Of a stretch of 64,000 bases of DNA, positions 16,280-26,140 are shown piece after piece. How positions within the stretch are numbered: position 1 is the first letter of the stretch; each line of letters begins with the position of its first letter. The notes beneath the pieces were generated by a model that ran no database searches, was not told where the DNA came from, and saw only the letters and a list, made by a program, of their open reading frames with translations. Position numbers and translations under genes: made by a program. The DNA is from Terriglobia bacterium (GTDB lineage Bacteria; Acidobacteriota; Terriglobia; Acidiferrales; UBA7541), in contig JAIQFB010000001.1 in assembly GCA_020073485.1 (NCBI GenBank), positions 124,001 to 188,000 on the forward strand. The letters are read 5' to 3'.

Positions 16280-17215
16280 TTATCGCTTCAGCTTTTTTGC
16301 CGTCTTCACGCCGTAGTGTCCGCCGGAGTAATAGGAGCCGTACTCCGAGCTTTCGTCCGCGGTGTTCAGGACGACGCCAAGGACCTGAGAGTCCTGAAAT
16401 TCGCGGCAGGCTTTGCGAGCCATGTCCGAGGGCGTGGAGCTTGCCCGGACGACCAGCAGGACCCCATCGCACAATCCGCCCAGCACGGTTGCGTCGGCCA
16501 CCGGCAGCACGGGCGAGGAGTCGATGATGATCCAATCGAATTCCGGCTTGACGCGGTCCATGAATTCCTTCATGTGGCTGCTGGAAATCAATTCCGACGG
16601 GTGCGTGACGTGAGTTCCCGCGGGCGTGAAATAGAGCCCTTCTTCATGGCCTTTTTGAATTACCTCGAATTCCGAGGCACCGCCCTGCAAGTAATCCGCG
16701 AGTCCGGGGTTGGAGGGGGCGCCCAGCAGCGTGTGAACGCGCGGGGCGCGCAAATCCGCGTCGATGAGCAGGACGCGGCAGCCCTGTTGTCGAACCAGGG
16801 CGTGAGCCAGGTTGGTGGCCACCATCGTTTTGCCTTCGGCGGGGACGGCGCTGGAAATCAGCACGGTCTGCAGCGGCTGGTTTTCCCGGATGCGGGAAAG
16901 ACGGGAGCGCAGCGTACGAAATTGTTCGGTCCCGGGATAGAACGGGTCCGCGTTGGCGAACACCAGAAAAGCGGGATCGGGTTTCCAGTTGGGCTGGGCG
17001 CACCTGGCCAGAAAACCATCGGGGCGCACAGGCTCGGGAAGGGTTTCGACCGCGGCAGCGGTGGCCGCAGCCGGCACAACGTTGGGACGCGCCGGTTCCG
17101 GCTGCTTCTCCTGCTTCGGCGCCGGGACCTCGGCCAGCTCTTCGGGCTTCTGGCCGTTGTGGCCCGATGTCTTTTCCTGCTCCGCTCTTTTCAGTGCTTC
17201 GTGGATCCTGCTCAT
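16280..17215 (-). CDS. Bacterial tyrosine (BY) kinase, CpsD/CapB type
   Basis: 311 residues. Walker A is SSAVPAEGKTMVATNLA (Lys129; AEGKT replaces the common GEGKT). Walker A' is VLLIDADLR (148-156) and Walker B is WIIIDSSP (228-235). The C-terminus has a tyrosine cluster, YGSYYSGGHYG, the autophosphorylation site of BY-kinases. The N-terminus MSRIHEALKRAEQEK and a Pro/Ala linker resemble CpsD-type kinases of exosortase-associated EPS clusters. It would act at the inner membrane with the GNVR protein encoded 46 nt upstream, controlling polymer length and export by phosphorylation cycles. It is the last gene of the (-) series. Confidence 0.92.
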   Translation of the reverse strand: MSRIHEALKRAEQEKTSGHNGQKPEELAEVPAPKQEKQPEPARPNVVPAAATAAAVETLPEPVRPDGFLARCAQPNWKPDPAFLVFANADPFYPGTEQFRTLRSRLSRIRENQPLQTVLISSAVPAEGKTMVATNLAHALVRQQGCRVLLIDADLRAPRVHTLLGAPSNPGLADYLQGGASEFEVIQKGHEEGLYFTPAGTHVTHPSELISSSHMKEFMDRVKPEFDWIIIDSSPVLPVADATVLGGLCDGVLLVVRASSTPSDMARKACREFQDSQVLGVVLNTADESSEYGSYYSGGHYGVKTAKKLKR

Positions 17216-17261
17216 GATTCCCTTTCCTTACTGAACAAAGCCTAATGAATTTGGACGAGCC

Positions 17262-18779
17262 TTAAGCCCTGGCAGCCGCTCGCGGGCGTTGAGGACCCAC
17301 AAGGGAAGGCCGCGTATCCTTCTTGCCCTGATCTTTCGAAATCACGGGGATCATCGCCAGAACCGGCAAGTGCAGAGCCGCTTCGACGTCGCGTTCCGAG
17401 CGCATCGAAGTGTCCTGCATTTCCAGCAGGAGCGTTAAGCCGAGTCCCAGCGCCAAACCCGCGGCAAAGCCTCCCCCCGCGAAAACCGGAACCTTGGGGA
17501 AGGAGGGCTGGTTGGGAAGATTGGCCGGGTCGAGGACCTGGAACTGTTCGCCCTGCTGGCTTTGTTCCAGGTTCATGGCCATGGCCGATTGATCGCGTTT
17601 CTTCAGCAAATCGTTGTAGAAATCGAGCGCCGTCTGATGATCGCGGGTGACCAGTTTGTATTCCTGTTCGACCGCCGGGCTGGCTTGCACGCGCGCCTGG
17701 TAGAGCTTGATTTGCGCCTGAATGTCGGTCTGCTGCTGCGTGCGTTCCTTGATCACCTGGTCGTATTGATGAATCTGGGCTCGCAACTGTTGGATCTGAG
17801 CCGGTTCGGAAACGGGCTTGGCGGTCTTATCCATTCCCGCGGGTTTTTCGTCCTGATTCTCTTCGGCGATTTTCTTTCGCATCGTCGCGATGTCGTTCTT
17901 GGCCTTGATCACATCCGGATGATCGTTGGTATATTTCGATTGCAGAGTGGTCAACTGGGCTTCGAGCGCGGCCAGCTGCTGCTCGAGCGTTTCCGGATTC
18001 TGCCCGCTTTGCGTGGCCTGCCAGGCCGCTATTTGTTGCGCCAGCTGCGATTCCGCGAAGCTCTTATCCTGTTGCGCGCGGCTCAGCGCCTGCGTGGAAG
18101 CTTCCAGCTGCGGCGTCAGACCGGCCAGCAAGTTCAAGTTCGTCTGCGCTTCATCGGGAAGGATGCCCAGGTTCTTGCGTTGAAACGCCGCGAGCCTGGC
18201 GTCCTGTTCGTCCAACTTGGCTTTCGCTTCGTCGAGCTGTTTTCCCAGAAATTCGTTGGTCTGGATCGTTTGGCCCTGGCGGCTCTGAACGTTTTCCTCC
18301 AGGAACATGTTGGTGATCCGCGCGCAAATCGCCTGGGCCATATGCGGATCGTTGAATACGACGCTGATATAAAAGCCCGGAAGGTTCTGGGCGCGGGTCT
18401 CGGCCATGGGTTGCACCGGTGTAATGGTGACCGCCGATCGCAACCTTTCGACCAGGGCATCCATCGGCACCGAATCGATATCTTTGGCGTACAGGCCGAA
18501 TTGTTGGATCACCGGTTCCAGGCGGGACCTGCTCAGAATCTGCTGCTGCATCGCGGCCAATCTCTGATTGCTGTTGTCCGAAACGACCGGCGTGACCAAC
18601 GACGGGGAAACCGTGGGCGCCTGCACCAGCACCAAAGTCTGGGACGTGAACCGCTTTGGCAGCACGTGCGACGCGAAGAATCCGGCCGCGCCGCCGGCCA
18701 CGGCCAGCAAAGCGATCAAATACCATCGCCGCCGCAGAATGGAGATCACGTCACTCGGTTTTATGTCCTGATGTAGCAT
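17262..18779 (-). CDS. GNVR/Wzz-type polysaccharide chain-length determinant
   Basis: 505 residues. TM1 is about residues 19-40 (RWYLIALLAVAGGAAGFFAS) and TM2 about 440-465 (VFAGGGFAAGLALGLGLTLL). Between them is a long coiled-coil periplasmic domain rich in Gln/Ala/Glu, ending in SFPKVPVF before TM2, as in Wzz/GNVR proteins. It would be an inner-membrane polysaccharide co-polymerase that sets chain length and partners the BY-kinase encoded just downstream. The ribosome-binding site is in AAGGTGAGC. Two hairpins stand immediately upstream (18803-18839). Confidence 0.92.
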   Translation of the reverse strand: MLHQDIKPSDVISILRRRWYLIALLAVAGGAAGFFASHVLPKRFTSQTLVLVQAPTVSPSLVTPVVSDNSNQRLAAMQQQILSRSRLEPVIQQFGLYAKDIDSVPMDALVERLRSAVTITPVQPMAETRAQNLPGFYISVVFNDPHMAQAICARITNMFLEENVQSRQGQTIQTNEFLGKQLDEAKAKLDEQDARLAAFQRKNLGILPDEAQTNLNLLAGLTPQLEASTQALSRAQQDKSFAESQLAQQIAAWQATQSGQNPETLEQQLAALEAQLTTLQSKYTNDHPDVIKAKNDIATMRKKIAEENQDEKPAGMDKTAKPVSEPAQIQQLRAQIHQYDQVIKERTQQQTDIQAQIKLYQARVQASPAVEQEYKLVTRDHQTALDFYNDLLKKRDQSAMAMNLEQSQQGEQFQVLDPANLPNQPSFPKVPVFAGGGFAAGLALGLGLTLLLEMQDTSMRSERDVEAALHLPVLAMIPVISKDQGKKDTRPSLVGPQRPRAAARA

Positions 18780-19145
18780 TGCTTGCTCACCTTCTTTGCG
18801 CAGGCTCCATTTGGAGCCGGCACCCGCGCTTTGGCGGGTCTGAATTCTCCACCGCCACTTTACATTTGAGGCCCAAACCCCAGCCGCCTGCGAAACTTGG
18901 AGACACTGCGGCTATTCCAACACGCGGGGATCAGGAGCAATTCAGCGACCAAGCCCGGAAGAATAACTAACCGCTTTATTTGCTGTGATTTACAATCGCT
19001 TTCCGGATCGGTTTCCCGGAACTTTCTCATTCACTGGTCAAAACTATTTCCTCTTCATGGAATAACTTTGCCCAGGCGTACTGCGGTAACTTTATGAAAA
19101 TAGGTGTGTTAGAAAGGGACTCTTCCCCAGGGTGCACTGGCCGTA
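18780..19145. promoter_or_regulatory. 366-nt leader of the GNVR/BY-kinase pair with two tandem hairpins
   Basis: This is the longest gap in the distal half of the EPS series. Just upstream of the GNVR ribosome-binding site (on the - strand) are ACCCGC / GCGGGT (18822-18839) and GGCTCC / GGAGCC (18803-18818), separated by 3 nt. They could act as an attenuator, a processing site or an mRNA stabiliser, or be REP-like repeats. No promoter could be assigned with confidence. The rest (18840-19145) shows nothing recognisable. Confidence 0.5.
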
Positions 19146-20537
19146 TTACCGCGTCTGCCGGATAGGCTCTTCCTGATAAGTGGTTTTGCCTGTTATGGTA
19201 TAGCTTAGCCGCGTGCCTTCCATGCTTGCGTATGCGATTCGGGCACGCTCCTTGCCGGGGCCTTCGATCTCCAGGCGGCCGTTTCGCTCCACGATCTTCA
19301 TTTGGCTGCGGTCTCTCCACCAGCGGTTGAGGTCACGGGGCAGGGCCAGCCAGATATTTCGTTCCGATTCCAGGCTTGCCAGATAGGCCAGCAGCTGGGA
19401 ATAAACGGCGCGCGCCTTTTCTTCGATGACGTAGTCGGGATGAACGTTGAAAGTCGCCAGGCCGTGCCCATCCAGGATTCGCGCAATCTGCCGCTTCCAC
19501 ACTTCGATCGAATAATCCTGCAGGATGTGAAACAGGGAATAGTCCTGGATGGTGGTCAATGGAATTTCGAGCATGTTGCCGATGAAATAGGGCATGACGG
19601 TGCAGCATCCGCCGGGCTGCGGGTCCAGATGGCCGACATTGGGAACCGACATGTCGTAAGCGAAATTCAGGTCGCCGTACCAGTCCGTATTCCGGTACAA
19701 GACGCCGGAGCGGAACCCTTCGGCGCGATATTCCGCGGCCACTTCGTTGATTTTCGCGGCGCGGGAAAGAAACAATTCCCGGCTTGAGTACAAATGTCCG
19801 TCGTGATTCCAGTCGTGCACGTTCACTTCAAAGCCGCGGTTGCGGATCGTGTCCAGCTCGTGTTTCTGCGCATGATAGCGGCCCTCGGGGATTACCTGGA
19901 AGGCCGATTTGATTCCACAGGAATCGTTCAGGTCCATTAGTGTGGGGCAGAAATCGAGGCCCGTCCGCGTTTCGATATCGTGGGTCATGATGGCGCAGCC
20001 GGATTTTCCTTCCGGCCAGAACCAGATGAACGGAATTGTTTCCGCTTTTTGTTTTGCGATGGCCAGGGCCATGAGCTGGTCGAAAACGCTGTCCACCGAA
20101 CGGTCCACGGGCCACTTCGGAAACGGCTTGTTCGCCCATCCCTTGAGCGAAGCGCGCTGCAGGTGTTTGCGAACCGCTACCGGCAGCAGGGGCCGCACCA
20201 TGTAGTAGGCCTTGCGCACGAAGCCGCCGTTCGACGGGCCGCGACCCGGAGGAAGGGCCTCCGCGACGTAGCGCTCGCGCCGCAGATTTTCCACGACGGC
20301 GTCCGGTTCGAACGCGATCATGCACGAACCGTTTTCCAGGCGCACATCGGAGCTGGCGTCATAGAGTTCGGCGTCGGCCGATGGGGAGCAGAATCCCGTG
20401 CCCACGTGCCCGTAGCAAATCGCATCGGGCCCGAAGCGGAAAAAGCCGGGCGGGGTGTGGCCGTTGCCGATGGCCATGAATTCCGCGTGCTCTTCGGCGC
20501 AGCGGAAATGTTCGAGGAATGATTTGGAAATAGTCAT
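19146..20537 (-). CDS. Polysaccharide deacetylase-family (CE4/NodB-like) protein
   Basis: 463 residues. The central NodB-like domain has AIMTHDIETRTG, the metal-binding Asp motif in the 'HDIE' form of EPS-linked deacetylases, and VNVHDWNHDGHLY with the HxxxH metal pair. A C-terminal SLESERNIWLALPRDLNRWW segment and a beta-rich tail follow. An N-terminal region of about 150 residues (EEHAEFMAIGNGHTPPGFF) has no recognised match. The family removes N-acetyl groups from amino sugars of the polymer. The gene sits 12 nt after the FemAB-like gene, within the EPS series. No signal peptide is evident, so a cytoplasmic or membrane-associated site is possible. Confidence 0.85.
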   Translation of the reverse strand: MTISKSFLEHFRCAEEHAEFMAIGNGHTPPGFFRFGPDAICYGHVGTGFCSPSADAELYDASSDVRLENGSCMIAFEPDAVVENLRRERYVAEALPPGRGPSNGGFVRKAYYMVRPLLPVAVRKHLQRASLKGWANKPFPKWPVDRSVDSVFDQLMALAIAKQKAETIPFIWFWPEGKSGCAIMTHDIETRTGLDFCPTLMDLNDSCGIKSAFQVIPEGRYHAQKHELDTIRNRGFEVNVHDWNHDGHLYSSRELFLSRAAKINEVAAEYRAEGFRSGVLYRNTDWYGDLNFAYDMSVPNVGHLDPQPGGCCTVMPYFIGNMLEIPLTTIQDYSLFHILQDYSIEVWKRQIARILDGHGLATFNVHPDYVIEEKARAVYSQLLAYLASLESERNIWLALPRDLNRWWRDRSQMKIVERNGRLEIEGPGKERARIAYASMEGTRLSYTITGKTTYQEEPIRQTR

Positions 20538-20549
20538 GATGGAAGTGGT

Positions 20550-21659
20550 TTAACCGACGTGCCGGTACAGCAGTTTTCCCGCCAGGGTCAGGCAGGCGTC
20601 GGGAAGTTTTTCGCAAACGCGTTCGGCGAATTTCATTTTCCAGCCCTTGCCCTGGGGCGCTGCCGCCGGGGCGGCAAATGGGTAGCGGTAATAATGCAGG
20701 TTCGTGCGCGTGGTTCCCCAGTGGCCCTTGAAATTCACCAGGCCTTCGTTTTCGATTTCCGAGCGGCCGAAATCGAATTCCTCGAGGCCTTGTTTCTTGG
20801 CTTCCTGCATGGCGTCCCAGAACAGATACGGCGTTCCTCCCATGCTGCTGAAGGCGCCATCGGAGCAGCCGTACTTGTAGACCATGGTTTTCTTGTGGGT
20901 TACCGTGAAAATCGCGGAGACCGGGATCTCGCCTTTGTAGGCGACGCGAATGGCGGCATGCTCGCCCAGGCATTCCAGCACGTTGCGGAACCAGGCGATG
21001 GGCTGCGGGGGGATGCCGTGGCGGCGGCGCGTGATCAGCATCAGGCGGAAAAAGTCGCCGAGCAATTTCGCGCTTCGCCCGGTTTCGATTTTCAGGTCTT
21101 CCTTTTTGGCGCGCGTTATTTTTCTTTGGATATGGTTCTTATGAAAACACTGCAGGAGCGCTTCGGCCGGGGGACGCAGGTCCAGCATGTGAATGCAGAA
21201 GGAGCCGTCGACCGCAACATGGGCAGCCGCTTCGGTCGCCGCATCGAACGCGGCGAGTGGCCGAAGTTCGGCGTACTTGTACTTGCCGCCGCGGACCTGC
21301 TCCTCGAGATAGTTCAGAAAAACGTGCAGCGCGGCAGGATCGTCCACCAGCGGCTGGCAATGATCCGAGAAGGGAAGCGAGACCAGGCGGTTTCCGGTCA
21401 GCCAGCTGGAGACTTTGCACAGGACCAAGCCGTTTTCGAGTTCCTCGGCGTTTCCAGCCGTCGTGAACACAACCGGCTCATAGTTGTACGTGCGGCGCAG
21501 GGCTTCCAGCCACCTTTGCGTATGAAAGGCGCTCGACGCGGGATGGCGTTCCACCAGACGGCTCCAGCGCGGATCCCGCAGCGGGTCGATTTGATGTACA
21601 GCCATATTTGCCCGCCTGTTGGCCGGCGATTCCATAACTTCTTGCGTAGCGGGAGCCAT
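20550..21659 (-). CDS. FemAB-like GNAT protein of exosortase-associated EPS type
   Basis: 369 residues. Features of the FemAB-related (double-GNAT) family: HPASSAFHTQRWLEAL at the N-terminus, FHKNHIQRKITRAKKE in the middle, KKTMVYKYGCSDGAFSSMGG, and GLEEFDFGRSEIENEGLVNFK near the C-terminus. Similar proteins occur beside PEP-CTERM/XrtA exopolysaccharide genes and are thought to attach amino-acid or acyl groups to a surface polymer. No exosortase was found in this window. The gene starts 11 nt after the pyruvyl transferase gene. Internal methionines at 21635 and 21605 are alternative starts. Confidence 0.82.
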   Translation of the reverse strand: MAPATQEVMESPANRRANMAVHQIDPLRDPRWSRLVERHPASSAFHTQRWLEALRRTYNYEPVVFTTAGNAEELENGLVLCKVSSWLTGNRLVSLPFSDHCQPLVDDPAALHVFLNYLEEQVRGGKYKYAELRPLAAFDAATEAAAHVAVDGSFCIHMLDLRPPAEALLQCFHKNHIQRKITRAKKEDLKIETGRSAKLLGDFFRLMLITRRRHGIPPQPIAWFRNVLECLGEHAAIRVAYKGEIPVSAIFTVTHKKTMVYKYGCSDGAFSSMGGTPYLFWDAMQEAKKQGLEEFDFGRSEIENEGLVNFKGHWGTTRTNLHYYRYPFAAPAAAPQGKGWKMKFAERVCEKLPDACLTLAGKLLYRHVG

Positions 21660-21670
21660 TTTCCGTTTTC

Positions 21671-23041
21671 TTAGCGGGACGATGAAATTCCGGCGGCGAC
21701 CGGCGCGGATTTTGCCGGGTCGTTCATTTCCGCGCTGCGTGCCGAATCGGAAGGATCGACGAACAGGTTCATGACTCGCGATTTCACTTCCGGCATTTGC
21801 CGGGCCAGCCGCTCGCGGATCGCGGCCCGGGCGTCCAGGGAATTCTCGATAAATTTCAACATCTCTTGCTCATCCAGCTTACGGGCATCGGCAACGATCG
21901 AATCGACTCCGATGGCGCCCATCACGCCGATAAATTTGTCGCTGTAGGCCACGCACACCGCGGGAATGCATTGCGAAACGGCGGCGATGCACGCGTGCAT
22001 CCGCGCGCCGATCAGAAGATCGCACTTCCCGATCACATATTTGATTTCGTGCTGGTTATATTCGCCGAGGACCAGGCCCAGGCGTCCCGGGTACTTGTCT
22101 TTTAATTCCGCGTAGAGCTGCTCGCACGCGGCGGTATCGGTTTCCCCTTCCTGGCCAAAGACGTGAGGGACCAGCAGAACGGTGGCGCCTTTTTCAATCA
22201 GCAACTCGATGGCGTCGCGGCTGAATTGGCGGTAATCGGCGCGCAGGCCGAACATGTTGTCGCGCGTGTAGCCGCCCATGAACAGCAGTCCGCTGACGTT
22301 CAGGCCCACGAGCGGGCCGATGTGTTCGTCCAGCGATGAGAGACCAGCCAGGCCGATGCGCGCCGGGACGGCGGGCTGCAACACAAAACCCACGTCGTAG
22401 CAAAACTCGAATTTGGAGGATGGGTAGCGGGGTCCGACCAGCGACTTGATTTCCTCGAGTCCCTGGAGATCCCGCGAGTACACATGGTCGGCGCGCTTCA
22501 GGATGAATCGCGTCAGGGATTTCGCGAGGCCGCCGCGGAACGGGCCGTAGGTTTGCGGCAACAGCACCAGTTTCTTGCCGAGCAGGAGAACAAGAATCTG
22601 CGGCAGGGAAACATAAAAGTACCGCTCCATGCCGTAGATGTCGCTGAAACTGTCGCCGCCGGCAATGGATGCGAACAGGTCGATGGCGTCGATTTCCGAA
22701 AGGCACGCGTTTTTGGAGATCACCCAGTTGCGGAACGTTTTGGAAGGAACGATTCTGGCAAGCAGCGCGAGAACCGTCAGCAGCGCGATGTTGTTGGGCA
22801 GTAAGAGGCGCTTGGAGAAGCGCATGGGGATGACGGGAACGCGCACTTGTTCGCCATCGATGGTCAGCGTCTGGACCGAGGGGCTCTTGGCGAAATGCAG
22901 GAAATGAATTTCCGCGGCCGGATAGGCGTGCGCGAAGCAGCGCACGGCTCCCGCGGCAAGCGCACACACACCCATATTGGTGGAATCGAGCGTCGCGCCG
23001 AGAATTGCGATCCGTGGTTTTTTAGTGTCCTGCATGAGCAT
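21671..23041 (-). CDS. Polysaccharide pyruvyl transferase-family protein
   Basis: 456 residues. It opens KKPRIAILGATLDSTNMGVCALAAG and has FASIAGGDSFSDIYG in the first half. The C-terminal part has HEIKYVIGKCDLLIGARMHACIAAV and PAVCVAYSDKFIGVM, the conserved half of the CsaB/WcaK-type pyruvyl transferase family. Members move pyruvate from phosphoenolpyruvate onto a sugar as a ketal, adding negative charge to the polymer. It fits the set of decorating enzymes around it. Some family members have other roles, so the donor is inferred. Confidence 0.85.
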   Translation of the reverse strand: MLMQDTKKPRIAILGATLDSTNMGVCALAAGAVRCFAHAYPAAEIHFLHFAKSPSVQTLTIDGEQVRVPVIPMRFSKRLLLPNNIALLTVLALLARIVPSKTFRNWVISKNACLSEIDAIDLFASIAGGDSFSDIYGMERYFYVSLPQILVLLLGKKLVLLPQTYGPFRGGLAKSLTRFILKRADHVYSRDLQGLEEIKSLVGPRYPSSKFEFCYDVGFVLQPAVPARIGLAGLSSLDEHIGPLVGLNVSGLLFMGGYTRDNMFGLRADYRQFSRDAIELLIEKGATVLLVPHVFGQEGETDTAACEQLYAELKDKYPGRLGLVLGEYNQHEIKYVIGKCDLLIGARMHACIAAVSQCIPAVCVAYSDKFIGVMGAIGVDSIVADARKLDEQEMLKFIENSLDARAAIRERLARQMPEVKSRVMNLFVDPSDSARSAEMNDPAKSAPVAAGISSSR

Positions 23042-23074
23042 CGAGTATTCGGAAACGAGAGCGATGTGGAGCGA

Positions 23075-24592
23075 TTAGTCCTTCGCTCCCACGAAAATAA
23101 ATTCCTCGGCGATCAAGCCGTCGCCCAGGTTGGCCATTTTTTTGCGCAGCGGCAGGCGCTTTTCGGGGATCACCGGAACATCCTGGCGCAAGGCAAGCCC
23201 GGCGTCCTTGAACCATCCGCGAATCATACGGCGCGATGTCTGGTGAATCCCCGCACTGGCAAAACTTCCCTGATTGAGCGTCGTGGCCTCGCGCTGGATC
23301 CTCTTTTTCCACACACCCAGTTCGGAAAGATTGGGTATGGTGATCACAATCACGCCGCCCGGAGCCAGGAGTCCGGAAAATCTTTTCAAAAGTTCTTCAG
23401 GCTTGGCGAACCGGTGCAGCGAGTCCGTGGCCAGAATGCAATCGAAGCGTTCGCTTGAGACTTTCGCCAGCGCGCTATCCAGGTCTCCGTAACGTACCTC
23501 GACGCCCCGGGTTTCGGCGCACGCGCCGATCACGGAATCCATCGGAAGAGCGGTGACATGAATTCCCCGCTTGCCGAGTTCCGCCTCCATCGCGCCCCAT
23601 CCGCAGCCGAAGGAAAGCAGGCGGCGCGTGCCCGATGGAATCACGTCCAGAATATCCTGCCGCACGGGCTCATAGTAGCTCTTGGACCATTTGGATTGTC
23701 CGACGCGGGTTTCGGTGTTGAACAGAACCGCGGAGGGCCGCTTTCCCGCTCCAATGTCCTCGAGCGCGCGCAACTGCGTAAACATTTCCGAATCGCGCAG
23801 CCCGAGCTTGCCGACGTATTTGTTGGGAAGATGCGGGAGGACGAAATCCTCGAACCGCGAAATGTTGATGAGTTTCCGGAAGCCGCATTGCGTGTAGGGA
23901 TCGGTGGCCGCGGAAACCAGAAGGTCGTATTTTTCCTGGTGCGGCTGAACCAGAAATCCACCGGAGGCGATGGCGCGCTTGAGCTGGTTGCGCGTGAGGA
24001 TGTAGCAGGCCGAATGTTCGTTCGAGAAAAACGCGAACGTCTGGCCGCCGCGGGAAACCACCGATGCGGGATCCCAGTGAAAGTGATAGTGAACGGTGGA
24101 GAAATGAGTCTCGCCTTCGGCGCCGCGCTCGGAGCGCATGAAACCGGCGATTTCGTTGTCGCGCAGAATCTCGGTGGCCTTCAGGAACGCATCGATATTT
24201 TTTTCGGTGATCAGCGTGTCGTCCTCGGAATAGATGAACAGGTCGTAGTCGTCCACGTGATCGGCCATCATCTGCTTGTGCGGAAACGGGAAGGACCAGG
24301 GATCTCCGACCGGAGGCTGAACGATGACCTCGACTTTTTCGCCCAGGTTCTTGGGAACGTTGGTGAGCAGGACGGGATGCACGTCAAAGGGCATGGACGC
24401 GTATTCCTCCAGCAGGCGCTTCATGAATCCGTCGTTCTTGGTTCCGAAATTCGCGAGGATCACCAGGATTTTGAGCCTGTCCGATCCCAGCGCCACGCCC
24501 GAGCCGCGCGGGGTATTCGATTGAGTCGATTCCGGCATTGAATGTGTTTTCATAGAATTCAGGGCCACCTGGCTTGCGCCATGGTTTTCCAC
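23075..24592 (-). CDS. Fusion: glycosyltransferase-like N-terminal domain and SAM-dependent methyltransferase C-terminal domain
   Basis: 505 residues. Residues about 40-280 look like a GT-A nucleotide-sugar fold: KILVILANFGTKNDGFMKRL, VDDYDLFIYSEDDTLITEKN with a D-x-D-like EDD, and FSNEHSACYILTRNQLKRAI. Residues about 330-470 are a class I methyltransferase: RRLLSFGCGWGAMEAELGKR (SAM-binding glycine motif), RFDCILATDSLHRFAKPEE and LLAPGGVIVITIPNLSELG. One chain could thus both add and methylate a sugar. The start at 24592 is supported by GGTGGA; a methionine at 24553 is an alternative. The same frame runs through both domains with no stop. Confidence 0.8.
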   Translation of the reverse strand: MENHGASQVALNSMKTHSMPESTQSNTPRGSGVALGSDRLKILVILANFGTKNDGFMKRLLEEYASMPFDVHPVLLTNVPKNLGEKVEVIVQPPVGDPWSFPFPHKQMMADHVDDYDLFIYSEDDTLITEKNIDAFLKATEILRDNEIAGFMRSERGAEGETHFSTVHYHFHWDPASVVSRGGQTFAFFSNEHSACYILTRNQLKRAIASGGFLVQPHQEKYDLLVSAATDPYTQCGFRKLINISRFEDFVLPHLPNKYVGKLGLRDSEMFTQLRALEDIGAGKRPSAVLFNTETRVGQSKWSKSYYEPVRQDILDVIPSGTRRLLSFGCGWGAMEAELGKRGIHVTALPMDSVIGACAETRGVEVRYGDLDSALAKVSSERFDCILATDSLHRFAKPEELLKRFSGLLAPGGVIVITIPNLSELGVWKKRIQREATTLNQGSFASAGIHQTSRRMIRGWFKDAGLALRQDVPVIPEKRLPLRKKMANLGDGLIAEEFIFVGAKD

Positions 24593-24634
24593 CCGGACCG
24601 AAACGTCCGAGGGTCGCTCCAGTTCCGTTGACTG

Positions 24635-26140
24635 CTATACCTTGACGGCAACTTCCTCGCTTTTCGCTTCGTGTTTCGCGGCCGAGGATTCGACCGCCTC
24701 AGGTTCCCGGGAGGCCATGAATTCCCGCCAGATCACGATGAGGCTGGGGATGCCCACGGCAAAGGCGAACGCCAGCGCGACCGGGGTCCGGTAACCGGCG
24801 AACCGCGTGGCAGGCATGAGCCGAACGATGAACGCGGCAGCCAGCGCGCCAAGCATCATTTGCTTGTTGCGCGGCGTCCAGACCAGATGAACCTCCCGGC
24901 GAATGGTGATCCATACCGCCAGGTAGTAAATAAAGTAGCTGGCCAGAAATCCGATGCCCAGGCCGGGCAGCCCCAGCCAGCGCACCGCAAGCCAGGTGGT
25001 TACAATCGTGGCCACGCCGCCAATCGATTCCATTAGGAAATAGACCGAACTCTTGCACCGTGCCAGGACGGCGAACGACATCGTCCAGCTGGAAAACTTG
25101 AACAAGTCGCCGATCAACTGCCACTCCAGAATTTCCACCGTGGGGGTGAACTTGTTGGAATACACCAGAGGGATAAGCACGGGCAACAGTGCCAGCATCC
25201 CCAGAATCATGGGGACACCGAGGAGCATGACCAGGCGGTGCTGTTCGTTGATGAGCTTGACCAGTTCCTTGGGTTTGTCGGCGACCGCGGAAAGACGCGG
25301 ATAATAATCCTGGCCCATGGCCGTCACCAGGAATCCCAGATAGCCAACGGAAATGGCCGTCGCCGCTTTGTAATAACCTACGCTTTCCGGATTGAGCAGG
25401 TGCACCACGACCATCGGAAGGGCGAGCTGCACGCCGGCTCCGACCAGAGAGCTGGCCGTGAACGGAGCCCCGAACCGGAGAAGGTCCCACGCGGATTTGA
25501 CCGCTTCCGCACGCGAGGGTTTCGCCTTCACCGTCCCGAGTTCCCGGTGGATGAAATACCGCGAGGCGGCGTAGGTCAGCACGGCTCCTGCAATAATCGC
25601 GGGAACCACGCCGCGGGTTTGCCAGAGGATCACGGCGCAGATGGTGATCAGCGATGCGAACAGGGTGTTGATGATGCCGTATTTCGCAAGCGAAGTGACG
25701 CGATGATAGGCGTTGAGAATTCCAATCTGAACGTTTCCGGCGATGGTGAACAGCAGGGCGACGCCCATGGCCACGATGGTCCAGCCGTGATCCGGGGTGC
25801 CGAGCGCCCAGCGGCTCAGCCCGACGCGGAAGATCGTCAGCGCCGCCATGGCGATGATTGCCACTCCGGCGAACAAGACCCATGCGCCGCCCCTCAGATT
25901 GGCGATGGCCTGTTCGTCATTGCGTTTGGCCGCGCCCGCACCGAGGCGCACCAGGCCCGTGGCCATGCCCAGCCCCGCGATCAACGTGGTCAGTCCCACG
26001 AAGCTTTGCAGCAAGCCGTAATACCCGTACCCGGATGGTTGCAGGTAGAGGGCGAGGACCTTCGCCGACACCATCCCCAGGATGATGCTGATGATGGAAC
26101 TCCCGCTTAAAATCGCGGTCGCGCGGAAAATCGACTTCAT
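24635..26140 (-). CDS. Lipid-linked oligosaccharide flippase (Wzx/MATE-like)
   Basis: 501 residues, almost entirely hydrophobic, with about 12-14 transmembrane segments. It starts [20 protein letters not shown] and continues [20 protein letters not shown], the typical opening of the polysaccharide biosynthesis/Wzx family (PF01943-like). The C-terminus is a charged tail after the last membrane segment. It would flip undecaprenyl-linked repeat units to the periplasm. Its start overlaps the end of the fdtB-like gene by 4 nt (ATGA). Confidence 0.9.
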   Translation of the reverse strand: MKSIFRATAILSGSSIISIILGMVSAKVLALYLQPSGYGYYGLLQSFVGLTTLIAGLGMATGLVRLGAGAAKRNDEQAIANLRGGAWVLFAGVAIIAMAALTIFRVGLSRWALGTPDHGWTIVAMGVALLFTIAGNVQIGILNAYHRVTSLAKYGIINTLFASLITICAVILWQTRGVVPAIIAGAVLTYAASRYFIHRELGTVKAKPSRAEAVKSAWDLLRFGAPFTASSLVGAGVQLALPMVVVHLLNPESVGYYKAATAISVGYLGFLVTAMGQDYYPRLSAVADKPKELVKLINEQHRLVMLLGVPMILGMLALLPVLIPLVYSNKFTPTVEILEWQLIGDLFKFSSWTMSFAVLARCKSSVYFLMESIGGVATIVTTWLAVRWLGLPGLGIGFLASYFIYYLAVWITIRREVHLVWTPRNKQMMLGALAAAFIVRLMPATRFAGYRTPVALAFAFAVGIPSLIVIWREFMASREPEAVESSAAKHEAKSEEVAVKV

